A stretch of 64,000 bases of DNA from an uncultured Nitrosomonas sp. (GTDB taxonomy: Bacteria; Pseudomonadota; Gammaproteobacteria; Burkholderiales; Nitrosomonadaceae), in contig CADEDO010000009.1 in NCBI GenBank assembly GCA_902826115.1, forward strand, positions 1 through 64,000, given 5' to 3'. Shown one piece after another: positions 55,277-64,000 of this stretch. A program made the translations under genes and the position numbers. How positions within the stretch are numbered: the first letter of the stretch is position 1; every line of letters begins with the position of its first letter. A model generated the notes under the pieces. That model saw only the letters and a program-made list of their open reading frames with translations. It did not search any database and was not told the origin of the DNA.

Positions 55277-55807
55277 CTATTCAGATGTGTTTTTGGGTTG
55301 AATAGTGATGCGTACGCGTTTATCAGGACCCGTTTCAATTCCACGTTCCTTACTGCCAATCACTTTAAAAAATTCGCTATTCATATCATAGGAAATATAG
55401 TCCCCTTGCACTTCATCCGAACCGCGTTTCAATCTCGCTTGTCGAAAGAGTTCAATTTTGTTCACTTTACTATCGTACTCAACGCGCTGACTCCATCCTT
55501 CTACATACTCATCCATACCATCGCGCTTTTGGCGGAAACTGACAAGATCACCGGTAGCAGTGGCATATCGAAAGCCATTCAAATCTTCTTTCATAATCAC
55601 TTTATCTGCACTGATCCGCATAGTTCCTTGCGTCAAGATAACATTTCCGGTAAAAACGCTGATTCGATTTGATTCTTTTCGCTTAACATCTTCAACTGTC
55701 GCGCGATCAGCTTCCAGATAAACAGGTTTGTTCCTATCCGCTTTCTCAGCCATCACAGATTGAGCGCAGAACAGACCAATCAAACACACGATGAGCATTA
55801 ATTTCAT
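55277..55807 (-). CDS. lptA: LPS transport periplasmic protein LptA
   Basis: LptA forms the periplasmic bridge for lipopolysaccharide. The 176-residue protein has a signal peptide ([16 protein letters not shown]) and an OstA-like beta-jellyroll domain with [18 protein letters not shown] and [17 protein letters not shown]. It lies 11 bp after lptC and 43 bp ahead of lptB. Confidence 0.94.
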   Translation of the reverse strand: MKLMLIVCLIGLFCAQSVMAEKADRNKPVYLEADRATVEDVKRKESNRISVFTGNVILTQGTMRISADKVIMKEDLNGFRYATATGDLVSFRQKRDGMDEYVEGWSQRVEYDSKVNKIELFRQARLKRGSDEVQGDYISYDMNSEFFKVIGSKERGIETGPDKRVRITIQPKNTSE

Positions 55808-55818
55808 TATTTCTTCGA

Positions 55819-56385
55819 TTATTTATTGTTGACAGCTCTTACTTGCGTCATGAGCTGTATCATTCCAGTCTGATTATTTAACTCCAAACCAATCGCATTA
55901 ATCTTGGTATTCAATCGAGAAATAGTGACCGGTTGATCTGATTTCACCAAGTCTTCATCTGGAATGAGGTGCAGAAAGTTGGTTTTCAAAGTGATCTTAT
56001 CCTTCTGATCATCCGATCCTCTTAAAGCAATGACATCTCCCGTCAAGAAAACATTCTCGCCTTTGCCTTTTACTTGAGCATGATCTGCTCGTAAACGGAT
56101 CAAAGGCTTCTCAGGTTCAGTACTAATGAAATTTATGTGCTCCATCTGAGTAACGTCATCATTTAGGTAATGAAAAAGCTTTTTTGCAGCAAATTTCCTT
56201 TGAATACCACGCTCATAATCCATACGAATGCCTGAAAAATCTTCTACGATATAGTCTGGATTGCGGTACAGATCATCATCCCTGGTCTGCTCGGGCGGTC
56301 GCGTGACTCGATCCAACCACAATGTGACAAAAACCAGAATAGTGATAAGAACAAAAGGAAAACTGATGTGTAGGCGACTGATCAT
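55819..56385 (-). CDS. lptC: LPS export inner-membrane protein LptC
   Basis: LptC receives lipopolysaccharide from LptBFG and hands it to LptA. The 188-residue protein has one N-terminal membrane helix (about 8-26) and a periplasmic jellyroll with DYIVEDFSGIRMDYERG and VFLTGDVIALRG. It starts the lptC-lptA-lptB-rpoN-hpf-ptsN-hprK run. kdsC and kdsD, often upstream, are absent; nadA diverges instead. Confidence 0.92.
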   Translation of the reverse strand: MISRLHISFPFVLITILVFVTLWLDRVTRPPEQTRDDDLYRNPDYIVEDFSGIRMDYERGIQRKFAAKKLFHYLNDDVTQMEHINFISTEPEKPLIRLRADHAQVKGKGENVFLTGDVIALRGSDDQKDKITLKTNFLHLIPDEDLVKSDQPVTISRLNTKINAIGLELNNQTGMIQLMTQVRAVNNK

Positions 56386-56604
56386 TTTAAAATATTGCTT
56401 ATCTCTTCATTCCAGAATATTTAATATCAATCTGACCTTGCTAATTAAAATCTGTACGGAACAAATTATACCAGAACTCAATTCTCCATTTACTGAATAG
56501 ATTTCTGTATTATTTTTCCTAAGTCTTTAAATTTCAAACTTGAATCTATATCTTAATATGGTAATGTGTATCTATTAACAACCCATTCATTGAAAAGAAT
56601 CACA

Positions 56605-57702
56605 ATGCATGCAAAAGCTCTTGAATTTGAACAATACGATCAATTGCAGGATGAAGCCTGTGCTCAGCGTATCATTGCTGCCAAGCATATTCTTGGAAAA
56701 CACGCCGTCATCCTCGCTCATCATTATCAGCGCGCAGATGTATACCGGCACGCAGATCTGACAGGGGATTCTCTCAAACTTTCGCACCTTGCCGCTCAAA
56801 CTGATGCCGATTATCTGGTTTTTTGTGGCGTACATTTTATGGCTGAAGTCGCTGATATTCTCTCCAGTCCCAACCAAATTGCCATTCTACCCGATATGGC
56901 AGCCGGCTGTTCAATGGCGGATATGGCCAATCTGTCGAATGTCGAGCGAGCCTGGCGCGAACTCTCGGAAATATTAAATCCCGATGAGACCATCACGCCA
57001 GTAACCTACATTAACTCTGCTGCCGATTTAAAAGCTTTCTGTGGCGAGCATGAGGGAATTGTCTGCACTTCCAGTAATGCCAAAAAAATCCTTCAATGGT
57101 CATTTAAACGACGAGAAAAAGTTTTGTTTTTCCCCGATCAACATCTTGGTCGCTGGAGCGGCCATCAACTCGGCATCCCACTTGATGAGATGGTGGTATG
57201 GAATTTTGACGAACCGATGGGCGGATTAACCCCCGAGCAAATAAAAAAAGCCAAAATTCTATTATGGAAAGGACATTGCTCCGTTCATCAAATGTTTCAG
57301 CCGCAACATATTATTCGTTTTCGCAATCAGTATCCGGATGGCATCGTGATCTCTCATCCCGAATGCAGCTATGAAGTTTGCAAAGCATCTGACTACGTGG
57401 GTTCCACGGAATACATCATCAAAACAATTGCTGAAGCCAAAAGTGGCACGCGCTGGCTAGTCGGCACGGAATTAAATCTAGTCAGCCGTATCACTGAAGA
57501 ATTCAAATCAGAAGGGAAAATTGTTCAGTTCATGTCACCCATGGTGTGCATGTGTTCAACCATGGCCCGGATCGACCCGCAACATTTGGCTTGGACTCTA
57601 GAGAATCTAGTCAATGGTAATGTGGTCAATCAGATTCAAGTTCCTCAAAGCGAGGCTATACTTGCAAAGCTAGCGTTGGATCGAATGCTGCAGATCTCAT
57701 AA
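56605..57702 (+). CDS. nadA: quinolinate synthase NadA
   Basis: NadA condenses iminoaspartate and dihydroxyacetone phosphate to quinolinate for NAD synthesis. The 365-residue enzyme holds one 4Fe-4S cluster. Cysteines in FCGVHFMAEVA, SHPECSYEVC and MCMCSTMAR include the three ligands, and VILAHHYQRADVY is the N-terminal signature. The frame reaches upstream to 56566, but ATG 56605 gives the usual start. It diverges from lptC. Confidence 0.97.
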   Translation: MHAKALEFEQYDQLQDEACAQRIIAAKHILGKHAVILAHHYQRADVYRHADLTGDSLKLSHLAAQTDADYLVFCGVHFMAEVADILSSPNQIAILPDMAAGCSMADMANLSNVERAWRELSEILNPDETITPVTYINSAADLKAFCGEHEGIVCTSSNAKKILQWSFKRREKVLFFPDQHLGRWSGHQLGIPLDEMVVWNFDEPMGGLTPEQIKKAKILLWKGHCSVHQMFQPQHIIRFRNQYPDGIVISHPECSYEVCKASDYVGSTEYIIKTIAEAKSGTRWLVGTELNLVSRITEEFKSEGKIVQFMSPMVCMCSTMARIDPQHLAWTLENLVNGNVVNQIQVPQSEAILAKLALDRMLQIS

Positions 57703-57742
57703 TTACTGCATAGTGCAGGAAGGTGTTTAACTGGTCGGAGAT

Positions 57743-58915
57743 ATGAAAAATTCCCATTATGTCGAGCATAATCACATCACCTTACTGCACAATGGACATG
57801 CTTATTTCCCCAAACTAGAAGCCGCGATAGAAACGGCGCAATTTGAAATTTATATTGAGACCTATATTTTTGAGTATGATGCAATTGGCATCAGAATTGC
57901 AGAAGCACTCAAACGAGCCGCACGACGCGGTGTATCCGTTCATCTGTTGCTGGACGGTTTCGGCTCTCAGAATCTCTCACACGCAACAATACAAGATATG
58001 CTCGGAACCGGCATGCAAGTACTCATATTCAGGCCGGAATTCATTTTTTCCATGCCGCACCGCTATCGCTTGCGTCGAATGCACCGAAAACTAGTGACCA
58101 TTGATGCACAAATAGCCTTTGTTGGCGGAATTAATATTATTGATGACCAGCATAATCCGGAAAATCTGACACCCCGCTTTGACTACGCCGTCCTAATCAA
58201 AGGCCCCCTGCTCATTCAAATACACGCTGCGGTGAGACATCTATGGATGCTAGTTGCCTGGGTGCACTTAAAGAAACGCTGGATTAATCCTATCGTCATC
58301 AAACCAACCATTATGCCGTGTGGAGATCAAAAGGCCATGTTTCTAATACGCGATAACTTACGTCATCGCCATGATATTGAACACGCTTACCTGGAAGCAA
58401 TTCATCAAGCGCACACCGAAATTATTATCGCCAATGCGTATTTCCTGCCGGGAAGAAAATTTAGCAATGCGCTGAAAAATGCTGCGCAGCGAGGAGTTCG
58501 TGTCGAACTTTTATTGCAAGGTAAAATCGAATACCGTTTACAGCACCACGCGACTCAAGCAATGTATGAAAATTTGCTGAATGCCGGCATAAAAATTCAT
58601 GAGTACAATCGAAGCTACCTGCATGCCAAAGTAGCCGTTATCGATCAACATTGGGCAACCGTGGGTTCTTCCAATATCGATCCTTTTAGTCTGCTATTAG
58701 CGCGCGAAGCCAATATCTTCGTGGAGGATCAACATTTTGCTGACGAATTGAGATCTAGCTTAAAAACCGCTATTGCGGAGGAATCCACACCTGTCATGCA
58801 AATAAATAAAGGGTTTTTCTCATGGCACTATCATGCTATCAACTGGCTCAGTTTCCACATCGTCCGCATGATGCAAGGAGTACTTGGTTATGATTGGCAC
58901 GACAGCAAACCCTAG
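57743..58915 (+). CDS. clsB: ClsB-type cardiolipin synthase (phospholipase D family)
   Basis: This 390-residue enzyme should form cardiolipin from two phosphatidylglycerols, or transfer a phosphatidyl group as ClsB does. Both HKD motifs are present: HRKLVTID followed by FVGG, and HAKVAVID followed by TVGSSNID. It lacks the N-terminal membrane helices of ClsA. GGAG precedes the ATG. It follows nadA at 40 bp. Confidence 0.9.
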   Translation: MKNSHYVEHNHITLLHNGHAYFPKLEAAIETAQFEIYIETYIFEYDAIGIRIAEALKRAARRGVSVHLLLDGFGSQNLSHATIQDMLGTGMQVLIFRPEFIFSMPHRYRLRRMHRKLVTIDAQIAFVGGINIIDDQHNPENLTPRFDYAVLIKGPLLIQIHAAVRHLWMLVAWVHLKKRWINPIVIKPTIMPCGDQKAMFLIRDNLRHRHDIEHAYLEAIHQAHTEIIIANAYFLPGRKFSNALKNAAQRGVRVELLLQGKIEYRLQHHATQAMYENLLNAGIKIHEYNRSYLHAKVAVIDQHWATVGSSNIDPFSLLLAREANIFVEDQHFADELRSSLKTAIAEESTPVMQINKGFFSWHYHAINWLSFHIVRMMQGVLGYDWHDSKP

Positions 58916-58984
58916 CAGCATTGTAAAATTCAAATTATTGCCCGGTCATTTCCTCTGCTCTAAACGCAACCAATAACCCCATCA

Positions 58985-60052
58985 ATGCAACCGACTCAGC
59001 ACATATCGTCCCCACTAAATCTGTCATCAGAACAGAATGAACAGATCGCCATGGCTGTGAGAATCCTGCACAAAGGCGGCACTGTAGCCTTTCCTACCGA
59101 GACGGTGTATGGTCTTGGTGCCGACGTCACCAGCTTGGTTGCCATCAACAAAATATATAATATAAAACAGAGACCTATCGATCATCCACTCATCGTGCAT
59201 ATCGGCAACATTTCCCATTTGCAATTCTGGGCACAAAACATTCCAGAATCCGCCTGGAAGTTGGCCCGTCACTTCTGGCCAGGTCCACTCACATTGATTC
59301 TACCGCGCAGCCGTCACATCCCCGATAGCGTAACCGGTGGTCAAGATACCGTTGGTTTGCGCATACCCGCCCATCCCGTTGCCCAAGCCTTACTGAATGC
59401 GCTAGGACCGGAAAAAGCACTGGCCGCACCATCAGCCAATCGTTTTGGTCGTATCAGCCCAACCACCGCCGCGCATGTCTACGAAGAACTGGGAACTGAA
59501 GTAGATATGATTCTAGACGGTGGCGCTTGTGAAGTAGGACTTGAAAGCACCATCATCAGTTTTTGTGATCAATCCCCGAAAATACTGCGGCCAGGTGGCA
59601 TTGCTTTGTCAGCACTGGAATCTATATTGAATGCCCCTGTTATTTTGGCTCACAATCAGAACCAGACAGTACGGACACCGGGATCACTGCCTGCGCATTA
59701 CGCACCGACAACACCCCTTAAATTATGTCCTGCGAATCAAATAGGACAGAGCGCACTCGCATTCGCTGCTCAAGGCTTGAAAATATTGGTTATTACATGG
59801 TCAGATATCGGCAAAACAGAAATTCCACATGATTCCATACGACATTTCTCCATGCCCGGCGATCCGATTCTATACGGTCAGCAACTATATGCGAAGCTGC
59901 GCCAGTTTGACCATGAGGCATTTGATTATATGCTGATTGAAACCCCACCGGATCATCCTTCTTGGATGGCAATTACAGATCGCTTGCAACGCGCCAGCTA
60001 TCATCCAACTTATAATAATAGAAATGAATACAATGATAATGAGCACAAATAG
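58985..60052 (+). CDS. threonylcarbamoyl-AMP synthase, Sua5 type
   Basis: This enzyme makes the activated intermediate for the t6A37 modification of ANN-decoding tRNAs. The 355-residue protein has the YrdC domain (about 15-215; GGTVAFPTETVYGLGAD, KQRPIDHPLIVHI, WPGPLTLIL, APSANRFGRISPT) and a C-terminal Sua5 domain (about 230-345). That makes it the long form rather than the short TsaC. Its end overlaps the start of the CbbY-type gene, which implies coupling. Confidence 0.94.
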   Translation: MQPTQHISSPLNLSSEQNEQIAMAVRILHKGGTVAFPTETVYGLGADVTSLVAINKIYNIKQRPIDHPLIVHIGNISHLQFWAQNIPESAWKLARHFWPGPLTLILPRSRHIPDSVTGGQDTVGLRIPAHPVAQALLNALGPEKALAAPSANRFGRISPTTAAHVYEELGTEVDMILDGGACEVGLESTIISFCDQSPKILRPGGIALSALESILNAPVILAHNQNQTVRTPGSLPAHYAPTTPLKLCPANQIGQSALAFAAQGLKILVITWSDIGKTEIPHDSIRHFSMPGDPILYGQQLYAKLRQFDHEAFDYMLIETPPDHPSWMAITDRLQRASYHPTYNNRNEYNDNEHK

Positions 60053-60809
60053 CAAACTACAAGCCGTACTTTTTGATGTTGATGGCACGCTCGCCGATAC
60101 CGAGCAAGATGGACATCGCCTTGCATTCAATGCTGCATTTAAACAATTTCACCTCGATTGGGATTGGGATATCGATCTCTATGGCGAGCTCCTGCAGATT
60201 ACCGGTGGTAAAGAGCGCATTCGTTATTACATGGAAAGATATGTTCCAACCGCTCTCGAAAAGAATGATCTGAATGACTGGATCATTAGCTTACACAAAA
60301 CCAAAACAAAATATTTTGAGTCTCTAATGGAGCAAGGCAGCATTCCATTACGCCCTGGTGTTGCGCGACTGATTCATGAACTGCGGCAAGAGAAAATAAA
60401 ACTCGCTATTGCTACGACGACAACCATGGAGAATGTCACTGCTCTGCTTAAATCAACACTAGGAGAAGAATCGATTAGCTGGTTCGACGTTATCGGCGCA
60501 GGTGATATTGTCCCCAAGAAAAAACCCGCACCGGATATTTATCACTGGGTGCTCGATCAACTTGAGCTAACTGCACAGCAATGCATCGCAATAGAAGATT
60601 CGGAAAATGGCTTGAAATCTGCATTGGCCGCCAATCTTCCGACCCTTATCACCATGAGTGGTTATACGCGTTTACAAGATTTTAGTGGCGCAATCACCGT
60701 TCTGTCAGACTTGGGTGAACCATCTCATCCCTTCACTAAAATCCAAGGAAAGGTTTTTGATAACCAATGGGTAAACTATCAAATGCTCAATAGCCTGATT
60801 GATAACTAA
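60033..60809 (+). CDS. cbbY: CbbY-type HAD phosphatase
   Basis: CbbY dephosphorylates xylulose-1,5-bisphosphate, an inhibitor of Rubisco, in autotrophs. The protein of about 258 residues has the HAD nucleophile motif LFDVDGTLADTEQ, the CbbY-typical LYGELLQITGGKERI, TTTTMENV, and the KPAPDIY and EDSENGLKSA loops. The frame extends far upstream within the preceding gene, so the start is uncertain: 60024, 60033 or 60039. None has a strong ribosome binding site. Its presence supports a Calvin-cycle host, though Rubisco genes are not in the window. Confidence 0.88.
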   Translation: MIMSTNSKLQAVLFDVDGTLADTEQDGHRLAFNAAFKQFHLDWDWDIDLYGELLQITGGKERIRYYMERYVPTALEKNDLNDWIISLHKTKTKYFESLMEQGSIPLRPGVARLIHELRQEKIKLAIATTTTMENVTALLKSTLGEESISWFDVIGAGDIVPKKKPAPDIYHWVLDQLELTAQQCIAIEDSENGLKSALAANLPTLITMSGYTRLQDFSGAITVLSDLGEPSHPFTKIQGKVFDNQWVNYQMLNSLIDN

Positions 60810-60864
60810 GTTTCAATATTGGATTTAAAGCCAATAATCGTTTTGTGGCACGTGGAATATTGGT

Positions 60865-60902
60865 AATGAAACAGACGCCGGTTGATTGTTGTCTGTTTCA
60901 TT
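60865..60902. terminator. 12-bp perfect hairpin between convergent cbbY and nlpD
   Basis: AATGAAACAGAC (60865-60876) pairs with GTCTGTTTCATT (60891-60902) around a 14-base loop. It lacks a following T-run on either strand, so it may be a weak bidirectional terminator or an mRNA 3-prime end stabiliser. Confidence 0.5.
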
Positions 60903-60919
60903 GCGATATGAATTAACTA

Positions 60920-61993
60920 TTACGATTGATTAGGTAAATATTCCAATGGATCAACGGGCTTACCATGTTTACGGATTTCAAAGTGCAATTGAGTCGTATC
61001 AGTATCCGTATTGCCCATTTCTGCAATTTTCTGACCTCTCACGACTGATTCACCTTCTTTGACGAGAATCTTACTATTATGTGCATAGGCACTCAGGAAT
61101 GTGCTGTTATGTTTAATAATAATCAAGTTTCCATAACCACGTAAACCATGACCGCTATAGACTACTTCGCCTGCAGCTGAAGCCAGAATGGCTTGCCCGG
61201 TCTGACCGGATATCTTCACACCTTTGGAATTTTTAGAAAATGACGATAGCAATTTACCTGTAGTAGGCCATATCCATTCAGCATCTGATTGATTAGCTAT
61301 TTTTTCTGATTTTTGAGATTCTGGCTGGGGGGCCGCTTCAATTCTTGTATTCTTTTCTATTCCCGGAGAAGGGAATGATGGTGGTGGTACTGATATGGGT
61401 TTTTGTGTTGCCGATGTAGAATTTTCAGGATATTGTAATCGTGCTACATTCTGCTCTGAAAATGGTAATTTAATTGCTTTAGGGCTTGTCTTTAATTTAC
61501 TGACATCGCTTTTTTCCGATGGAATCGTAACAGCCGGTGGAGTAGCAGTTGGCTCAACCACTGCAGAGACCGGTTGCTGTGGCACGGCAAACAATGCGGG
61601 TTGTGAATCTCTGGCGGGGGCAGACAAGTTGATTTTCTGGCCTGGTCTAATCGTTTTAGGATCAGTAATATCGTTCCATTCAGCTAATTTCTTAAAATCA
61701 ATACCGTGACTCAAAGCGATACTATAAAGGGTATCTCCCCTCTGTACAGTATAAAACTGGTTACTGACTTCTGCTGGCTTGCTCGTCGAAACAGAAGAGG
61801 GATCAGATCTTGCATGTTCAACCACGGGCACAGGAGGTTGCGTTGTACTGCATCCCGTCAAAAAAGAATAAACAATCAGTAGTAAACGATAATCCAGAAA
61901 TAATGTCTTTGATTGCTTGACTAAAGGGAAAAGCGCTTTTAAAGCACTTTGATGCCTACCAATATCCACGAATTTAATCGGATTATTCGTCAT
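60920..61993 (-). CDS. nlpD: NlpD-like lipoprotein, LysM plus degenerate M23 domain
   Basis: NlpD activates the amidase AmiC during cell separation. The 357-residue protein has a lipobox ending in Cys48 (LTGC), a LysM domain (about 80-124; YTVQRGDTLYSIA), a Pro/Ser-rich linker and a C-terminal M23 domain (about 240-352). The metal-site Asp is replaced in GVKISG, while HFEIR is kept, as expected of a non-catalytic activator. GGAAGG supports ATG 61993, leaving an unusually long 30-residue stretch before the hydrophobic segment. rpoS, normally next, is absent. Confidence 0.93.
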   Translation of the reverse strand: MTNNPIKFVDIGRHQSALKALFPLVKQSKTLFLDYRLLLIVYSFLTGCSTTQPPVPVVEHARSDPSSVSTSKPAEVSNQFYTVQRGDTLYSIALSHGIDFKKLAEWNDITDPKTIRPGQKINLSAPARDSQPALFAVPQQPVSAVVEPTATPPAVTIPSEKSDVSKLKTSPKAIKLPFSEQNVARLQYPENSTSATQKPISVPPPSFPSPGIEKNTRIEAAPQPESQKSEKIANQSDAEWIWPTTGKLLSSFSKNSKGVKISGQTGQAILASAAGEVVYSGHGLRGYGNLIIIKHNSTFLSAYAHNSKILVKEGESVVRGQKIAEMGNTDTDTTQLHFEIRKHGKPVDPLEYLPNQS

Positions 61994-62011
61994 TTTACCT
62001 TCCCCGCATCT

Positions 62012-62677
62012 TTATTTTTTAATGACACCAGATAATAAGGGTACAAAATTCACTTCTTCCAATATGGCTTCAGTATAACCTTGAGAATTACGCTCGATAA
62101 TACACAAATTTTGTTTTTGGGTTCCTTTAGGAAAAACCATTCTCCCCCCCACAATCAACTGCTCCAACAACGAATGAGGAACATGAGTTGTTACCGCGGT
62201 CATGATAATCCCATCAAACGGCCCTGCTTCTGGCAATCCAAGCAAACCATCCGCATGCTTCAAATAAATATTCCTAATTTGCAATTCTTGCAATCGAATG
62301 CGAGTACGTGTTAATAGTGGACCGATACGCTCTATCGAAAAAACTTTTTGCGCAATTTGCGCCAATACAGCAGTCTGATAGCCACACCCCGTTCCTATTT
62401 CCAATACTTTCCCTAAACTTGTATTAGCGCGCAATAACTCACTCATACGCGCAACAATCCACGGACTGGATATAGTTTGCCCATAGTTGATGGGCAAAGA
62501 AACGTCTTCATAGGCTCGACTTGCCAGTGCTTCCTCAATAAAAATATGTCGAGGAATAGCTCCCATCACTGACAAGATCACTTCATCAGCAATGCCTTGT
62601 GCACGTAAACGCTCAATCATACGCATACGCGTACGTTGCGAAGTCATACCAATCCCAGAATGACGAACACTTACCAA
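62012..62677 (-). CDS. pcm: protein-L-isoaspartate O-methyltransferase
   Basis: Pcm repairs isoaspartyl residues in aged proteins with SAM as methyl donor. The 221-residue protein has LPINYGQTISSPWIVARM, the SAM loop VLEIGTGCGYQTAVLA and GPFDGIIMTAV. The start is TTG 62677 with AGGGAT upstream; ATG 62647 is an alternative. It sits between surE and nlpD, as in many Proteobacteria. Confidence 0.96.
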   Translation of the reverse strand: MVSVRHSGIGMTSQRTRMRMIERLRAQGIADEVILSVMGAIPRHIFIEEALASRAYEDVSLPINYGQTISSPWIVARMSELLRANTSLGKVLEIGTGCGYQTAVLAQIAQKVFSIERIGPLLTRTRIRLQELQIRNIYLKHADGLLGLPEAGPFDGIIMTAVTTHVPHSLLEQLIVGGRMVFPKGTQKQNLCIIERNSQGYTEAILEEVNFVPLLSGVIKK

Positions 62678-62720
62678 TTAGTATCCCTAATAATTTAAAT
62701 TACTTCTGCATAACAAGTAC

Positions 62721-63464
62721 CTAGATATCAAGCCACTTTGTTATAAGATCCAATTGATCGTATCGAGTTAAATCAATCTGCAACGGAGTAACTGAAACTC
62801 GATTATGCTGAATTGCATAAAAATCCGTACCTTTACCGGCATCTTGTGCAGCACCTGCCGCACCAACCCAATAGACAGTTTCTCCACGAGGACTCTGCGA
62901 TTTAATGACGGGCTCTGCTTTATGACGTCGACCTAGTCGAGTAACTTCAATTCCTTCCAGTTGCTGATATTCAACATTTGGCACATTGATATTTAACAAA
63001 ACTGGACATTGAAGCGCACTGTTTTTGCAACGCATTACCATATCCGCTGCCACACGAGCTGCTGTCAAGTAGTTCCCACTTGATGCATCAACCAATGAAA
63101 CAGCCAATGAAGGTATCCCGAGTAAAAAACCTTCTGTCGCCGCAGCCACTGTTCCGGAATAGATAGTGTCATCGCCCATATTAGCACCGCTATTCACACC
63201 GGAAATTATCATATCTGGCATCACATCAAGCATACCAGTAACAGCCAAGTGAACACAGTCAGTCGGCGTTCCATTGACATAATAAAAACCATTATGGGAT
63301 TTATGCAGGCTCAACGGACGATCCAATGTCAATGAATTACTCGAACCACTACGATCCCTTTCAGGCGCAACCACAATAATTTCTGCAATTTCAGAGAGTA
63401 CTTCAGCAAGACATGCAAGACCAGGTGCAAAATATCCATCATCATTGCTAAGTAATATGCGCAT
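62721..63464 (-). CDS. surE: 5'/3'-nucleotidase SurE
   Basis: SurE is a metal-dependent survival-protein phosphatase acting on nucleoside monophosphates. The 247-residue protein has the metal site [10 protein letters not shown], the SGSSNSLT loop, [11 protein letters not shown] and [20 protein letters not shown]. It is first of the surE-pcm-nlpD run. Confidence 0.98.
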   Translation of the reverse strand: MRILLSNDDGYFAPGLACLAEVLSEIAEIIVVAPERDRSGSSNSLTLDRPLSLHKSHNGFYYVNGTPTDCVHLAVTGMLDVMPDMIISGVNSGANMGDDTIYSGTVAAATEGFLLGIPSLAVSLVDASSGNYLTAARVAADMVMRCKNSALQCPVLLNINVPNVEYQQLEGIEVTRLGRRHKAEPVIKSQSPRGETVYWVGAAGAAQDAGKGTDFYAIQHNRVSVTPLQIDLTRYDQLDLITKWLDI

Positions 63465-63562
63465 TTTATAAACTTATGATAATCATCGGATAGTAAATCA
63501 AAGAATCTGGCGTATTAAGAACTCAACATTCATTGCGCATTATGAGCACAATCCATACACAA

Positions 63563-63639
<77 letters not shown>

Positions 63640-63699
63640 AACAGGAAATTATATCAAACAACACTTTAACTTAGAAATTATTACTGAGAAATGTATTAT

Positions 63700-64000
63700 T
63701 CAGGAACGCAGAAGTGACATAATACTTTTAATCTCACTCCGAATAAAACCAATATCAACTACTGCGGGAGGTGTATGAATAGCCGTTGATAGAGATGCGA
63801 TACCATCTTCACCATGATCTAATCGATTACGTGCTCCACTGATCGTAAAGCCTTGATCATATAATAACTCTCTAATCCGTCTTATCAATAGGACTTCTTG
63901 ATGTTGATAATAACGGCGATTACCGCGACGCTTAACGGGTTTTAACTGTGCAAACTCTTGTTCCCAATAGCGTAACACATGCGGCTTAACACCACAGAGC
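63700..64000 (-). CDS. MerR-family transcriptional regulator, 5-prime end cut by the window
   Basis: The frame stays open through the right window edge, so the N-terminus is missing. The visible part has the MerR recognition pattern [23 protein letters not shown] and [21 protein letters not shown]. In betaproteobacteria a gene of this type commonly lies between ihfA and a tRNA-Pro gene, which agrees with the tRNA seen here. Its ligand is unknown, and no metal-binding Cys pair is visible in the C-terminal part. Confidence 0.9.
   Translation of the reverse strand, partial: LCGVKPHVLRYWEQEFAQLKPVKRRGNRRYYQHQEVLLIRRIRELLYDQGFTISGARNRLDHGEDGIASLSTAIHTPPAVVDIGFIRSEIKSIMSLLRS

Overview
The window looks like a chromosome segment of a betaproteobacterium, most likely a Nitrosomonas-type ammonia oxidiser. 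The evidence is conserved betaproteobacterial gene order (rpsF-priB-rpsR-rplI-dnaB; lptC-lptA-lptB-rpoN-hpf-ptsN-hprK; surE-pcm-nlpD; divergent bamD/rluD), moderate G+C, a CbbY-type phosphatase typical of Calvin-cycle autotrophs, and a large dihaem cytochrome. No amo or hao genes are present, so the genus is an inference. I saw no insertion sequence, prophage or CRISPR array.

Layout. 1-6000: a 130-bp element with inverted ends, an Hpt-like/REC/REC/GGDEF protein, an alpha/beta hydrolase, a universal stress protein, and bamD and rluD diverging from one CATG. 6000-18100: a BBP2-type porin, a RoxA-like dihaem cytochrome, a three-gene RND metal-efflux operon, a putative Na+/H+ antiporter and a DUF1499 protein. 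18350-30720: a membrane 7TMR-DISM diguanylate cyclase, a 67-residue acidic protein, a RhlE-like helicase, then cell-surface sugar genes (rmlA, rmlC, a CapD/WbpM-type dehydratase, a WecA-type transferase) around radA, a CREST-family membrane hydrolase and an MsbA-like ABC protein whose nucleotide-binding motifs are mostly lost.

30830-39540 is the most notable part. A class V aminotransferase diverges from an operon preceded by a clear guanidine-I (ykkC) riboswitch. The operon encodes an APC permease, two DUF1989 proteins (carboxyguanidine deiminase-type) and a 1206-residue biotin carboxylase of the urea/guanidine carboxylase family. Together these should import guanidine, carboxylate it and deiminate it to allophanate and ammonia. 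No allophanate hydrolase lies in the window. A decayed CPBP-protease fragment follows before dnaB.

39540-64000 is mostly housekeeping: replication and ribosomal genes, trpGDC, an HDOD protein, a secreted Gly/His-rich protein, ynfA, rof, mutY, a folate cyclo-ligase, ubiX, the hprK-to-lptC block, nadA, a cardiolipin synthase, a Sua5-type tRNA-modification gene, cbbY, nlpD-pcm-surE (without rpoS behind nlpD), tRNA-Pro(GGG), and a MerR-family gene cut by the window edge.
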